64,000 nt of DNA from Halomonas sp. M4R1S46 (GCF_025725685.1 NZ_CP107008.1:1612001-1676000); one strand, 5' to 3'. Positions 25,999 through 35,758 are shown, counted from the first letter of the stretch. Numbers and translations are program-made. The notes: generated by a model not told the origin, from the sequence alone.

Positions 25999-26922
25999 AT
26001 GTCCGCCTTTCGCCTGGGCCTGGCCGGTGTCGGCAAGATCGCCCGCGACCAGCACCTGGCCGCCATCGCCGCCACCCCCGGCCTCGAACTCGTCGCCACG
26101 GCGGATCCCCATGCCCGCCTCGACGGTGTCACCGCCTATCCGTCCCTGGCGGCGATGCTCAACGCCGAGCCGAGCCTTGACGGGGTGGCGATCTGTACCC
26201 CGGCCCACCTGCGTCACGAGCTCGCCTCCCTGGCGCTGCGCCACGACAAGGCGGTGCTGCTGGAGAAACCCCCCGGCGCGACCCTGGCCGAGATCGAGGA
26301 CCTGAGGGTCCTCGCCGCCGCGCGGGACCGGGTGCTGTTCGCCGCCTGGCACTCGCGGTTCGCGCCGGGGATCGCCACCGCCAGGGCGTGGTTGGCCGAC
26401 AAGGCCGTGCGCGGCGTGGCCATCCGCTGGCATGAAGACGTGCGGGTCTGGCACCCCGGCCAGCACTGGCTCTGGGAAGCCGGTGGCATGGGGGTCTTCG
26501 ACCCCGGCATCAACGCGCTGTCCATCGCCACCGAGCTGCTGGCACCGTTCTTCCTGCGCCGCGCGACCCTCCAGATCCCGCAGAATTGCCAGACGCCGAT
26601 CGCCGCGGCCCTCGCGTTCCGCACTGCCGCCGGGGTCGAGATCGAGGCCGATCTCGACTTCCGCCACGAAGACCCGCCGTGCTGGGAGATGCGCATCGAC
26701 ACCGCGCAGGGCGTGTTGACGCTCGAGAAGGGGGGCGCCCGCCTGGTCATCGACGGCGAGACGGTGATGGATGAGCCGGAGCGGGAGTACCCGGGCGTCT
26801 ATGCTCACTTCCGCGACCTGCTCGAGCGCGGGGCGAGCGATATGGACATCGCCCCCCTGCGCCACGTGGCCGATGCCCTGATGCTCGGCCACCGGCAGGC
26901 CGTGGCGCCGTTCCACGACTGA
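25999..26922 (+). CDS. L-arabinose 1-dehydrogenase (Gfo/Idh/MocA family)
   Basis: A 307-aa NAD(P)-dependent oxidoreductase resembling Azospirillum L-arabinose 1-dehydrogenase (and related D-galactose 1-dehydrogenases): GVGKIARDQHLAAI at 10-23 is the nucleotide-binding turn, LLEKPPGATL carries the catalytic Lys, and WHEDVRVWHPGQHWLWEAGGMGVFDPGINALS is the substrate region. It would oxidise L-arabinose to the lactone as the first pathway step; the same enzymes often accept D-galactose or D-fucose. GAGGAGAG precedes ATG 25999. No lactonase follows it here. Confidence 0.85.
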   Translation: MSAFRLGLAGVGKIARDQHLAAIAATPGLELVATADPHARLDGVTAYPSLAAMLNAEPSLDGVAICTPAHLRHELASLALRHDKAVLLEKPPGATLAEIEDLRVLAAARDRVLFAAWHSRFAPGIATARAWLADKAVRGVAIRWHEDVRVWHPGQHWLWEAGGMGVFDPGINALSIATELLAPFFLRRATLQIPQNCQTPIAAALAFRTAAGVEIEADLDFRHEDPPCWEMRIDTAQGVLTLEKGGARLVIDGETVMDEPEREYPGVYAHFRDLLERGASDMDIAPLRHVADALMLGHRQAVAPFHD

Positions 26923-26964
26923 CTGGTGACCTCTCGATCAGCGGCTGTGGGGTGACCGGGCCCC

Positions 26965-27936
26965 TCAGCGGAGCTCGCGGCGGCGGATCACCTCGCGCAG
27001 CTGGGTGGTGAGTGCCGCCGCCCCGGGCGACAGGCGCTTGGCCCTCAGGGTGACCAGGCCGTAGGGCTGGACGTTCACCGGTTGCGGGGTCGGCAGCAGG
27101 CAGAAGCGCTGTGGGTCGCAGAGCAGCTCGGCCACCTCCCGGGTGGTCACCGTCAGCGTGTCGGAGGCCGCCACCAGGGCCAGCGATACCAGGATATCCG
27201 GGGTGTCGACGACCTGTGTGGGGGGCGCCAGGCCGTGATAGCTGAGCAGGTAGTCGAAGCGCTGGCGCATCAGGGCGCCGGGCGGCTGCAGGGACCAGGG
27301 GTAGTCGATCATCTCGACCAGCTCGGGGGCGGCCGTGGCCGTCAGCGGATGGCCGTGCCGGCAGATCAGGCTGATGACTTCCTCGCCGATCTCCTCGAAG
27401 ACGAACTGGCCGTGATCGAAGCCCGCCGGGATGCGGCACAGGGCGATGTCGAGCTCACCCTCGAGCAGGCGCGGGATCAGCCGCTGGCTGACGTCCACGT
27501 CGACGTTCACCTTGAGCCTGGGCAGGTCGCTGCGCGTGGCTTCCAGGGCCTGGGACAGCAGGGTGACCGCTGGGTCCATGACCGTGCCCACCGAGACACG
27601 GCCGGCATTGCCGGCGCGCAGGGCGTTGAGCTCGTCCCCGGTCTGCTGCAACTCCGAGAGCATGCTGCGGGCCCGACGCACCATGATCTCGCCATACCAG
27701 TTGGGGTCGAGCCCCCGGGCGTGACGCTCGAAGAGCCTGACGTCGAGTCGGGCTTCCAGCTCCGCGAGCAGCTTCGAGGCGGCGGGCTGGCTGATCGCCA
27801 GGCTGGCGGCGGCGCGATGCAGGTTGCGATGCTCGTCGAGGGCGGCGAGCAACTGCAGGTGGCGACACTTCAGTCGCACGTCGAGAAACCAGTCCGGCGT
27901 CAGGCGACCGTCATGGGCAGGAGGCGTCATGGGCAT
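26965..27936 (-). CDS. LysR-family regulator, GbpR-like
   Basis: A 323-aa LysR-type regulator: winged helix-turn-helix at about 25-85 (HLQLLAALDEHRNLHRAAASLAISQPAASKLLAELEARL) and an inducer-binding domain from about 110. The layout, with an N-terminal extension before the HTH and divergence from a sugar ABC importer, recalls GbpR, which controls chvE in Agrobacterium. A 19-base element directly upstream of its start (27937-27955) recurs with 16 of 19 identities before the ABC operon, a probable binding site at both promoters. Start could be the ATG at 27936 or the one at 27930. Confidence 0.88.
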   Translation of the reverse strand: MPMTPPAHDGRLTPDWFLDVRLKCRHLQLLAALDEHRNLHRAAASLAISQPAASKLLAELEARLDVRLFERHARGLDPNWYGEIMVRRARSMLSELQQTGDELNALRAGNAGRVSVGTVMDPAVTLLSQALEATRSDLPRLKVNVDVDVSQRLIPRLLEGELDIALCRIPAGFDHGQFVFEEIGEEVISLICRHGHPLTATAAPELVEMIDYPWSLQPPGALMRQRFDYLLSYHGLAPPTQVVDTPDILVSLALVAASDTLTVTTREVAELLCDPQRFCLLPTPQPVNVQPYGLVTLRAKRLSPGAAALTTQLREVIRRRELR

Positions 27937-27955
27937 GATAACCAGATGAATATGA
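27937..27955. promoter_or_regulatory. Putative LysR site next to its own start codon
   Basis: GATAACCAGATGAATATGA, matching the element at 28233-28251 in 16 of 19 positions. Its position against the start codon suggests autoregulation. Confidence 0.5.
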
Positions 27956-28232
27956 GTAGAGCGCCAAGCCAGTATCAGCGGTTACCAAAAGCGGTGTCCA
28001 GAGAGAACCCCATCACCACCCGGCGCTTGCGGGCCCACCCCGATTTCCCCTCGATGCTGCGATTACCGGGAGAGACCTACCGGAGCCATACCCGGTGGCA
28101 TTTCTCGACCCGCTGAGTCGGCCGCCCGCCAGACCGGCCCGGCGCACCGCGTCCGTTGGCCACACTTTAGTCGCAGCGTTGTCGCCCCCGTCGTCCTGTC
28201 CGTGTCCCCGTAGCGCCCCCTTCATTCAGGTT

Positions 28233-28251
28233 GATAACCATATGGATATCA
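28233..28251. promoter_or_regulatory. Putative LysR site in the araF promoter
   Basis: GATAACCATATGGATATCA. Its first 18 bases are a near-perfect palindrome (16 of 18). It overlaps a possible -35 (TTGATA, 28231-28236) with TTATGC 17 bases on. The remainder of the 439-base gap (27937-28375) shows no gene. Confidence 0.55.
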
Positions 28252-28375
28252 CTTTATGCGCCGAATGCTATTGGAGAGTTATGGTTGTCACGGCGTAGGG
28301 TGACCATTACCGCGGCAGTTGAAGGGCTGCCCGCGGGGTGCATAACAACAATCGAGATCACCACAGGAGTACGCG

Positions 28376-29368
28376 ATGAGACCCCTTTCACTGATCGCCA
28401 CCGTTACCCTGGGCGCCGGCCTGGCCCTGTCTGCCCCCACCATCGCCCTGGCCCAGGAGGAGGTGACCCTGGGCTTCATCGTCAAGAAGCCCGAGCAGGC
28501 CTGGTTCATCAACGAGCAGAAGGCCGCCACCGCCCTCGGCGAGAAGCAGGGCTTCGAGGTGGTGCGCCTGGCCGGCGAGGATGGCCAGCAAGTGCTGAGC
28601 GCCATCGACAACCTCCATTCCCAGGGGGCCCAGGGCTTCGTGATCTGCCCGCCGGACGTGCGCCTCGGCCCGGCGATCATGAACCGCGCCGAGCAGTACG
28701 GCATGAAGGTGGTCACCGTCGATGACCGCTTCGTCGGCCCCGACGGCGAGCCCATGGAGGGGGTCCCCCACCTGGGCATGTCCGGCTACAAGATCGGCCA
28801 GCAGGTGGGCGAGGCCCTCGCCGCCGAGATGGACGCGCGCGGCTGGAATCCCGAGGAGGTCGCCGCGCTGCGCATCACCAACTACGAGTTGCCCACCGCC
28901 AAGGAGCGCACCGACGGCGCCACCGATGCCCTGCTCGAGGCCGGCTTCCCCGAGGGCAATATCTTCGATGCCCCCCAGCAGAACAGCGATACCGCCAGTG
29001 CCTTCTCGGCGGCCTCGCCGGTGTTCGCCAAGCGCGGCGACTATGAGCACTGGGTGATCTATGCCCTCAACGAGGAGAGCGTGCTGGGGGGCGTGCGTGC
29101 CAGCGAGCAGTATGGCCTGGGCGCCGAGGACGTGATCGGCGTGGGCATCAACGGCTCCGGCGCCGCCTTCGCCGAGTTCTCCCGCGAGAACCCCACCGGC
29201 TTTCACGGCACCGTGGCGGTGAGCTCCACCATGCATGGTCGCCAGACCGCGGAGAACCTCTATGCCTGGGTCACCGAGGGCGACGAGCCGCCGGGCAACA
29301 CCGTGACCACCGGCACCCTGATGACCCGCGACAACTGGCAGGCCGTGCGCGATGAGCTCGGCCTCTGA
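28376..29368 (+). CDS. araF: L-arabinose ABC transporter, periplasmic binding protein
   Basis: A 330-aa periplasmic binding protein. Signal peptide to about residue 26 (cleavage after ALA, mature start QEEVTLGF). It resembles E. coli AraF more than other pentose-binding proteins: LGFIVKKPEQAWF, GFVICPPDVRLG, DDRFVGPDG, and GVGINGSGAAFAEFS near the C-terminus. It captures L-arabinose (or a related sugar) and delivers it to AraGH. ACAGGAG precedes the ATG. First gene of araFGH; a hairpin follows the stop. Confidence 0.88.
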   Translation: MRPLSLIATVTLGAGLALSAPTIALAQEEVTLGFIVKKPEQAWFINEQKAATALGEKQGFEVVRLAGEDGQQVLSAIDNLHSQGAQGFVICPPDVRLGPAIMNRAEQYGMKVVTVDDRFVGPDGEPMEGVPHLGMSGYKIGQQVGEALAAEMDARGWNPEEVAALRITNYELPTAKERTDGATDALLEAGFPEGNIFDAPQQNSDTASAFSAASPVFAKRGDYEHWVIYALNEESVLGGVRASEQYGLGAEDVIGVGINGSGAAFAEFSRENPTGFHGTVAVSSTMHGRQTAENLYAWVTEGDEPPGNTVTTGTLMTRDNWQAVRDELGL

Positions 29369-29378
29369 TCCCGCCCGC

Positions 29379-29397
29379 CCGGCCCCCGCGGGGCCGG
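29379..29397. terminator. Intercistronic hairpin between araF and araG
   Basis: CCGGCCCC (29379-29386) and GGGGCCGG (29390-29397) around CGC. It probably limits read-through into, or protects message upstream of, araG. Confidence 0.55.
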
Positions 29398-29425
29398 GGG
29401 CCCGCCCGCTGAGGAGTCTGCCCCC

Positions 29426-30919
<1,494 letters not shown>

Positions 30920-30960
30920 ACGAATCGCCTGACACCACACCAACCGCGAGAGAGAATCCT

Positions 30961-31974
30961 ATGAATACGCAAGAGATCGCGCAGGGCGAGGGCGCCGCCC
31001 CGGCCCGGCCCGAGGGCCGCCAGGGGCTCACCAAGCCGCTGCGTACCCTGCTCGACACCTCGGGGCTGATCGCCATCTTCCTGGTGCTGTTCGTGGCCCT
31101 GTCGGTGTTCATCCCCGACTTCCTCACCGGCCGCAACATGATCGGGCTGCTGCTCTCGGTGACGCTGATCGGCACCATCGCGACGACCATGATGCTGGTG
31201 CTGGCGCTGGGCGAGGTCGACCTCTCGGTGGCCTCCATCGTGGCCTTCGCCGGGGTGGTCGCCGCGGTGGCCACCTCGGCCTCGGGCAGCGTGATCATCG
31301 GCGTGCTCGGCGGGGTGGTCGCCGGCGGTGCCGTGGGGGCCTTCAACGGCTTGGTGGTGGCGCGCTTCGGCATCAACTCGCTGATCGCCACCCTGGCGGC
31401 CATGGAGTTCGTGCGCGGCCTGGCCTACATCACCTCCGGCGGCGATGCGGTGATGATCACCGTGCCGGCCTTCTTCGAGCTGGGCAGCGCCTCCTTCCTG
31501 GGCCTCACCCTGCCGGTGTGGACCATGATCGCCTGCTTCGTGATCTTCGGCGTGCTGCTCAACATGACCGCCTTCGGGCGCAACGTCCTGGCCACCGGCG
31601 GCAACGCCGAGGCCGCGGCCCTGGCGGGGGTCAACGTGCGCCGTCTGAAGATCATCGTCTTCGGCCTGCAGGGCGTGGTCGCCGGTATCGCCGGGGTGCT
31701 GCTGACCTCGCGCATGGGCCTTGGCGATCCCAACACCGCCCTGGGCCTGGAGCTCGCCGTGATCTCCGCCTGCGTGCTGGGCGGCGTGGCGCTGTCCGGC
31801 GGCATCGCCTCGATCACCGGCGTGCTGGTCGGGGTGCTGATCATGGGCTGCGTGCAGAATGCCATGGGCCTGCTCAACGTGCCGACCTTCTACCAGTACC
31901 TGGTGCGTGGCGCCATCCTGCTGCTGGCGGTGATGTTCGACCGCTGGAAGCAGACCCGTCGCTCGCGAGCCTAG
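30961..31974 (+). CDS. araH: L-arabinose ABC transporter, permease
   Basis: A 337-aa inner-membrane permease of the RbsC/AraH type with about 8-10 hydrophobic segments. Family motifs: ALGEVDLSVASIVAFAG, AFNGLVVARFGINSLIATLAAME, ATGGNAEAAALAGVNV (coupling loop) and the C-terminal GCVQNAMGLLNVPTFYQYLVRGAILLLAV. Forms the channel for AraF-delivered sugar. Follows araG by 41 bases; GAGAGAG precedes ATG 30961. A strong hairpin follows. Confidence 0.92.
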   Translation: MNTQEIAQGEGAAPARPEGRQGLTKPLRTLLDTSGLIAIFLVLFVALSVFIPDFLTGRNMIGLLLSVTLIGTIATTMMLVLALGEVDLSVASIVAFAGVVAAVATSASGSVIIGVLGGVVAGGAVGAFNGLVVARFGINSLIATLAAMEFVRGLAYITSGGDAVMITVPAFFELGSASFLGLTLPVWTMIACFVIFGVLLNMTAFGRNVLATGGNAEAAALAGVNVRRLKIIVFGLQGVVAGIAGVLLTSRMGLGDPNTALGLELAVISACVLGGVALSGGIASITGVLVGVLIMGCVQNAMGLLNVPTFYQYLVRGAILLLAVMFDRWKQTRRSRA

Positions 31975-31992
31975 TCAGCCGCTTTTCCGAGC

Positions 31993-32030
31993 GCGATCGG
32001 CTCCCATGCTGCGGCGTGGGAGCCGATCGC
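31993..32030. terminator. Bidirectional terminator between araH and the GntR gene
   Basis: Perfect 14-bp stem GCGATCGGCTCCCA (31993-32006) with TGGGAGCCGATCGC (32017-32030), 10-base loop, followed by ATTTC on the plus strand. It separates two convergent genes. Confidence 0.75.
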
Positions 32031-32072
32031 ATTTCGGGACGGGCCGGCTCACCGGGGCGTCGTGCCGGACGG

Positions 32073-32840
32073 TCAGGCCTGCGTCGGGGGCAGGTCCAGC
32101 TGGCTGCCCAGGATGGCGTCGCCGGGGGGGATGCCCAGGGCGTCGGCGGTCCCGGCCAGGACCGCCTGGGCGGCGAGAAAGGCCTCCCGGGGGCGGCGGG
32201 CGCGGATGCATTCCATCAACTGGCGGTGGCGCTCCAGGCTCTCCTCGGGGTCGCTGGCGCTGACGTTGGACTTCTCGATCAGCATGTAGATCGAGGGCCT
32301 GAGGATATGCGAGAGCTGCGCCCAGACGATGTTGTGGGTGGCCTTGTAGATGGCGACGTGGAAGGCGACGTCGTAGTCGCTGTGCAGGCGGCCGGCCTCG
32401 CCGTTGCCGCCGTGCAGGTTCTGCCCCATGCCCTCGAAGGCCTCCTCGATGGCGACCAGGTCGCGGGCGGTGGCACGCCGGGCGGCGGTCATGGCCACGT
32501 AGGGCTCCACGTCGAGGCGAAAGGCCAGGATCTCGCGCTGGATCTCCGGGTTGGGGGTGGCGTAGCGGGTCATCCAGTCGGTGACCAGGGGGTCGAGGAT
32601 GTTCCAGGCATCGTACTCGCGCACCTTGGAGCCATGTCCGGAGATGCGCTCGATGATGCCGACATCGACCAGTTGACGCAGGTCGCTGCGCACCGCCGAG
32701 CGGTTGATCGCGAACCGCTCGGCGAGATCCACTTCCTTGGGCACGAAGTCACCGGGCTGGTAGCGGCCGGAGAAGATCTCCCGGGCGAGGTGGTCGGCGA
32801 TGCTGGGGCGCACGGTGTCCGGGCGGGAGCGAGTCGACAA
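32073..32840 (-). CDS. GntR-family (FadR/FCD subfamily) regulator of the pentose genes
   Basis: A 255-aa regulator: winged helix at about 10-75 (PSIADHLAREIFSGRYQPGDFVPKE, then RFAINRSAVRSDLRQLVDVG) and an all-helical FCD ligand domain from about 95, with the metal-binding pattern of D/H residues (DYDVAFHVAIYKATHN, later RHRQLMECI). FCD regulators usually sense small organic acids. The start is a TTG at 32840 with GGAG 7 bases upstream. A perfect TATGTT-N-AACATA palindrome sits 35 bases upstream, and the same element occurs at three other promoters of the island, so autoregulation and control of the pentose genes are inferred. Confidence 0.88.
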   Translation of the reverse strand: MSTRSRPDTVRPSIADHLAREIFSGRYQPGDFVPKEVDLAERFAINRSAVRSDLRQLVDVGIIERISGHGSKVREYDAWNILDPLVTDWMTRYATPNPEIQREILAFRLDVEPYVAMTAARRATARDLVAIEEAFEGMGQNLHGGNGEAGRLHSDYDVAFHVAIYKATHNIVWAQLSHILRPSIYMLIEKSNVSASDPEESLERHRQLMECIRARRPREAFLAAQAVLAGTADALGIPPGDAILGSQLDLPPTQA

Positions 32841-32874
32841 GGCGGGTCTCCACTAAATAACCGCGATGCTAGCT

Positions 32875-32887
32875 TATGTTCAACATA
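32875..32887. promoter_or_regulatory. GntR-type operator at the regulator's own promoter
   Basis: TATGTTCAACATA, a perfect 13-base palindrome with central C, single copy, upstream of the TTG start at 32840. Confidence 0.75.
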
Positions 32888-32890
32888 CTG

Positions 32891-33076
32891 GCAATGACTG
32901 GCAGGGCAATCGCAGTTGAGTGGCGAGGGGCGCAGGGGACAGGTCGTAGAGGGGGTCCTACGCCAAGGATGGCGTCGGTAGCGCCCAGGGAGGGGTTCAC
33001 AGCGCCCCCTCGTAGACCTGTCGACGAATCAGCCCCGAGCGGCAACGCTAACTGCGATAGCCCTGCAATGGCTAGC
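32891..33076. repeat. Long imperfect inverted repeat, about 185 bp
   Basis: Outer arms GCAGGGCAATCGCAGTT (32901-32917) and AACTGCGATAGCCCTGC (33050-33066) pair in 16 of 17 positions. Further in, GACAGGTC (32938-32945) pairs with GACCTGTC (33015-33022) flanked by G-rich and C-rich runs, and ACGCCA/TGGCGT makes an inner hairpin at about 32960-32975. It accounts for most of the 400-base gene-free stretch 32841-33241; the remaining 165 bases are GC-rich without a recognisable gene. The shape is that of a dispersed palindromic element such as a MITE or large REP, but only one copy is in this window. Confidence 0.6.
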
Positions 33077-33241
33077 GAGGGTGAGGGGCGAAGGGACCGG
33101 CAATGGCAGGGGGGCGGCACCGGCTCGGGGCCGGCTCGCCTGGCCGTGGCAGGGGCGAGCCCCGGGCCCGTGCGGCGGGTCGCTCGCCGATGCCGACCAC
33201 GCGTCGGCCGGAGACCGCCGGGGGCAATGACGGAAGCAGGG

Positions 33242-34144
33242 TCAGGGGTAGCGGCCCGTTCGGCGATTCTCGACCAGCACCTCGAGGATGGCGTTGGCCT
33301 CGCGCATGATCTCGCTGGGCGGCTCGCCCCGTCGCCGGCTGCACAGGATGGGGATGGTGATGTGTGTCTCCGCGAGGTAGACATAGTTGATCCCGTCGCG
33401 CTGCAGCCGGCGAACCTGCTCGGGCACCAGGGTGATGCCCAGGTCCGAGGCCACCAGGCCCAGGGCGGTCTGCATCTCGTTGGCCTCCTGGGCGACCTGC
33501 ACCCGCAGGCCGCGGCGGCGGAACATGCCGAGTACGGTGTCCGCCATGCTCGGTCGCGGTGTGGCCGGGAACAGGATCAGCGGATACTCGGCCAGCTGCG
33601 CCATGGTCGGCGTGGTGCCTTCCAGCGGGTGACCATTGGGCAGCGCCGCCATCATCGGCTCCTCGAACAGCACCTCCTGCTCGACCTCCGGGTCGTCGAT
33701 CCTCAGCCGGCCGAATCCGATGTCGATGCGACCCGCCTTGAGCGCCTGGATCTGCTGCACCGTGGTCAGCTCGACCAGCGTCAGTTCGACGTCATCCTTT
33801 TGTCGCAGGCCACGCACCAGCAGCGGAAGCTGACCGTAGAACACCGACGGCACGAAGCCGATGCCGAACAGCTGGCGCTTGCTGCGGGCGATGCGCCGGG
33901 TGCCCGCGACGGTGGTGTCGACCTTGTCGAGTATCTGCAGGGTATGCTCATGAAAGAACTGGCCCGCCGGGGTGAGGGTCAGCCCCCGGGGGCTCCGCTC
34001 GAACAGGCGAGTGCCGATCTCTTCTTCCAACTGGTTGATTTGTCTAGTTAAGGGTGGCTGTGCCATGTGCAGGCGGGCGGCCGCCCGGGTCATGTTCAGT
34101 TCCTCGGCCGCCACGCAGAAGTACCGCAGGTGACGTAGCTCCAT
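33242..34144 (-). CDS. catR: LysR-family regulator of catechol/benzoate genes (CatR/CatM/BenM type)
   Basis: A 300-aa LysR regulator. The helix-turn-helix region MELRHLRYFCVAAEELNMTRAAARLHMAQPPLTRQINQLEEEIG matches the CatM/BenM/CatR group, and the effector domain contains ALKAGRIDIGFGRLRI and GLVASDLGITLVPE as in those proteins, which bind cis,cis-muconate. It is divergent from catB. An ATAC-N7-GTAT site overlaps its ribosome-binding site (GGAGGTATC before ATG 34144), indicating autorepression. Confidence 0.9.
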   Translation of the reverse strand: MELRHLRYFCVAAEELNMTRAAARLHMAQPPLTRQINQLEEEIGTRLFERSPRGLTLTPAGQFFHEHTLQILDKVDTTVAGTRRIARSKRQLFGIGFVPSVFYGQLPLLVRGLRQKDDVELTLVELTTVQQIQALKAGRIDIGFGRLRIDDPEVEQEVLFEEPMMAALPNGHPLEGTTPTMAQLAEYPLILFPATPRPSMADTVLGMFRRRGLRVQVAQEANEMQTALGLVASDLGITLVPEQVRRLQRDGINYVYLAETHITIPILCSRRRGEPPSEIMREANAILEVLVENRRTGRYP

Positions 34145-34145
34145 G

Positions 34146-34186
34146 ATACCTCCAGGGTATGGCTAACCACCAAAACCATATTGGTT
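34146..34186. promoter_or_regulatory. CatR/BenM-type binding sites in the catR-catB promoter
   Basis: ATACCTCCAGGGTAT (34146-34160) is an exact ATAC-N7-GTAT, the known CatM/BenM recognition pattern, with the ACC/GGT symmetric inner bases. A second dyad AACCATATTGGTT (34174-34186) has the same ACC-N5-GGT core; centres are 27 bases apart. The first overlaps the catR ribosome site. Confidence 0.75.
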
Positions 34187-34249
34187 CCTTTCCCGGGGCG
34201 CAATCAAACTGCCTCCAACAGTTCAGCATGCCGCCTTTCGGGAGCCTCC

Positions 34250-35368
34250 ATGTCATCCGTGATCGAATCCATCGAGACGCAGCTGGTCGACCTGCCGACC
34301 ATTCGCCCCCACAAGCTCTCCATGACCACCATGGCCTGCCAGACGCTGGTCATCGTGCGCATGCGCCACAGCGACGGCGTGGAGGGCCTGGGCGAGGGCA
34401 CCACCATCGGCGGCCTGGCCTACGGTCCCGAGAGCCCGGAGAGTATCAAGCGCAATATCGACGCCTACCTGGCGCCACTGCTGATCGGCCAGCCCGCCGA
34501 CAACCTCAACGTCCTGCGCGCCCGGATGGCCCGCCATACCCGCGGCAACATGATCGCCAAGTCGGCGCTTGAGACCGCCTTGCTCGACGCCCGAGGCAAG
34601 CGACTGGGGGTATCGGTGGCCGACCTGCTCGGCGGCGCGCGCCACGCGCATCTGCCGGTGCTGTGGACGCTGGCCTCGGGGGAGACCGACAAGGATATCG
34701 ACGAGGCCTGCCAGCGCCTCGACGACCGTCGCCACTGTGATTTCAAGCTGAAGATCGGCGCCCGTGACCTGGACGAGGACGTACGGCATGTCGCGGCCAT
34801 CAAGGCGGCGCTGGGGGAGCGAGCCAGCGTACGGGTCGACGTCAACCAGGCCTGGGACGAGGCCACCGCGGTGCGTGGCATCGCGGCCCTGCAGGATGCC
34901 GGCATCGAGCTGATCGAGCAGGCGATTCCCGCCCGCGAGCATGCCGGCCTGGTGCGCTTGGCCAACCGCTTTCGGGTGCCGATGCTGGCCGACGAGGCGG
35001 TGGCCGACGCCCGCGACGGCCTCGACCTGGCGGCGCGCGGCTTCAGTGGCGCCTTTGCCCTCAAGATCGCCAAGTCCGGCGGGCCAGTGGCGGCGCTGGA
35101 ACTGGCTCACCTGGCCCAGACCGCCGGCATCGGCCTCTATGGCGGCACCTTGCTCGAGGGCACCCTCGGCACCGCCGCGTCCCTGCATGCCTGGTCGACG
35201 CTCGGCGAACTGGCCTGGGGCACCGAGATGTTCGGGCCGCTGCTGCTCAAGGACGACATCGTCGCCGAGCCGCTCCAGTACCACGAGTTCGGGGTCGACC
35301 TGCCGGCCGGTCCCGGGCTCGGTATCACCCTCGACGAGGACAAGCTCGCCCACTATTCGCGCCAGTAA
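34250..35368 (+). CDS. catB: Muconate cycloisomerase
   Basis: A 372-aa enolase-superfamily enzyme turning cis,cis-muconate into muconolactone in the beta-ketoadipate pathway. The N-terminal capping domain includes GGLAYGPESPESIKRNIDAYLAPLLIG; the barrel has the catalytic Lys pair in FKLKIG, metal ligands in VDVNQAWD, LIEQAIP and LADEAV, and the second Lys in KIAKSGG. ATG 34250 has GGAG directly upstream; the longer open frame overlaps the regulator sites. First gene of catBCA. Confidence 0.94.
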   Translation: MSSVIESIETQLVDLPTIRPHKLSMTTMACQTLVIVRMRHSDGVEGLGEGTTIGGLAYGPESPESIKRNIDAYLAPLLIGQPADNLNVLRARMARHTRGNMIAKSALETALLDARGKRLGVSVADLLGGARHAHLPVLWTLASGETDKDIDEACQRLDDRRHCDFKLKIGARDLDEDVRHVAAIKAALGERASVRVDVNQAWDEATAVRGIAALQDAGIELIEQAIPAREHAGLVRLANRFRVPMLADEAVADARDGLDLAARGFSGAFALKIAKSGGPVAALELAHLAQTAGIGLYGGTLLEGTLGTAASLHAWSTLGELAWGTEMFGPLLLKDDIVAEPLQYHEFGVDLPAGPGLGITLDEDKLAHYSRQ

Positions 35369-35401
35369 GGGCCCCTGGCCAGATTCAAGAGGAGGAGAAA
35401 C

Positions 35402-35692
35402 ATGCTGTTTCAAGTGGAAATGACCGTGAAGCTGCCGCCGGACATGCCGGCCGAGCGGGCCGCCGAGATCAAGGCGACCGAGAAGGCCTATGCCCAGGAG
35501 CTGCAGCGCGCCGGCAAGTGGCGCCACCTGTGGCGGGTCGCCGGCAGCTACGCCAACGTCAGCATCTTCGACGTGCAGGACAACGCCGAACTGCAGGAGA
35601 TCGTCTCGAACCTCCCGCTCTTTCCCTACATGGAGATCAGTGTCACGCCGCTGTGTCGCCACCCCTCGTCGATCCGCGAGGACGATGCCTGA
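35402..35692 (+). CDS. catC: Muconolactone delta-isomerase
   Basis: A 96-aa decameric ferredoxin-fold enzyme converting muconolactone to beta-ketoadipate enol-lactone. The whole protein matches the family: MLFQVEMTVKLPPDMP, the conserved E-K-A-YAQELQRAGKWRHLWRVAGSYANVSIFDV and LPLFPYMEISVTPLCRHPSS. GAGGAG precedes the ATG. 33 bases after catB. Confidence 0.95.
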   Translation: MLFQVEMTVKLPPDMPAERAAEIKATEKAYAQELQRAGKWRHLWRVAGSYANVSIFDVQDNAELQEIVSNLPLFPYMEISVTPLCRHPSSIREDDA

Positions 35693-35758
35693 CGGCACGA
35701 TTGCAGCCAGCGCCTGCCATCGGGCGGGCCAGCCAACCACAAGAACGAGGATGCCAGC

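Noticed and set aside
32869..33384. A 171-codon minus-strand frame over the inverted repeat
   Set aside because: It runs through the palindromic element and the end of catR in another frame; composition is Arg/Pro/Ser-rich without any domain.
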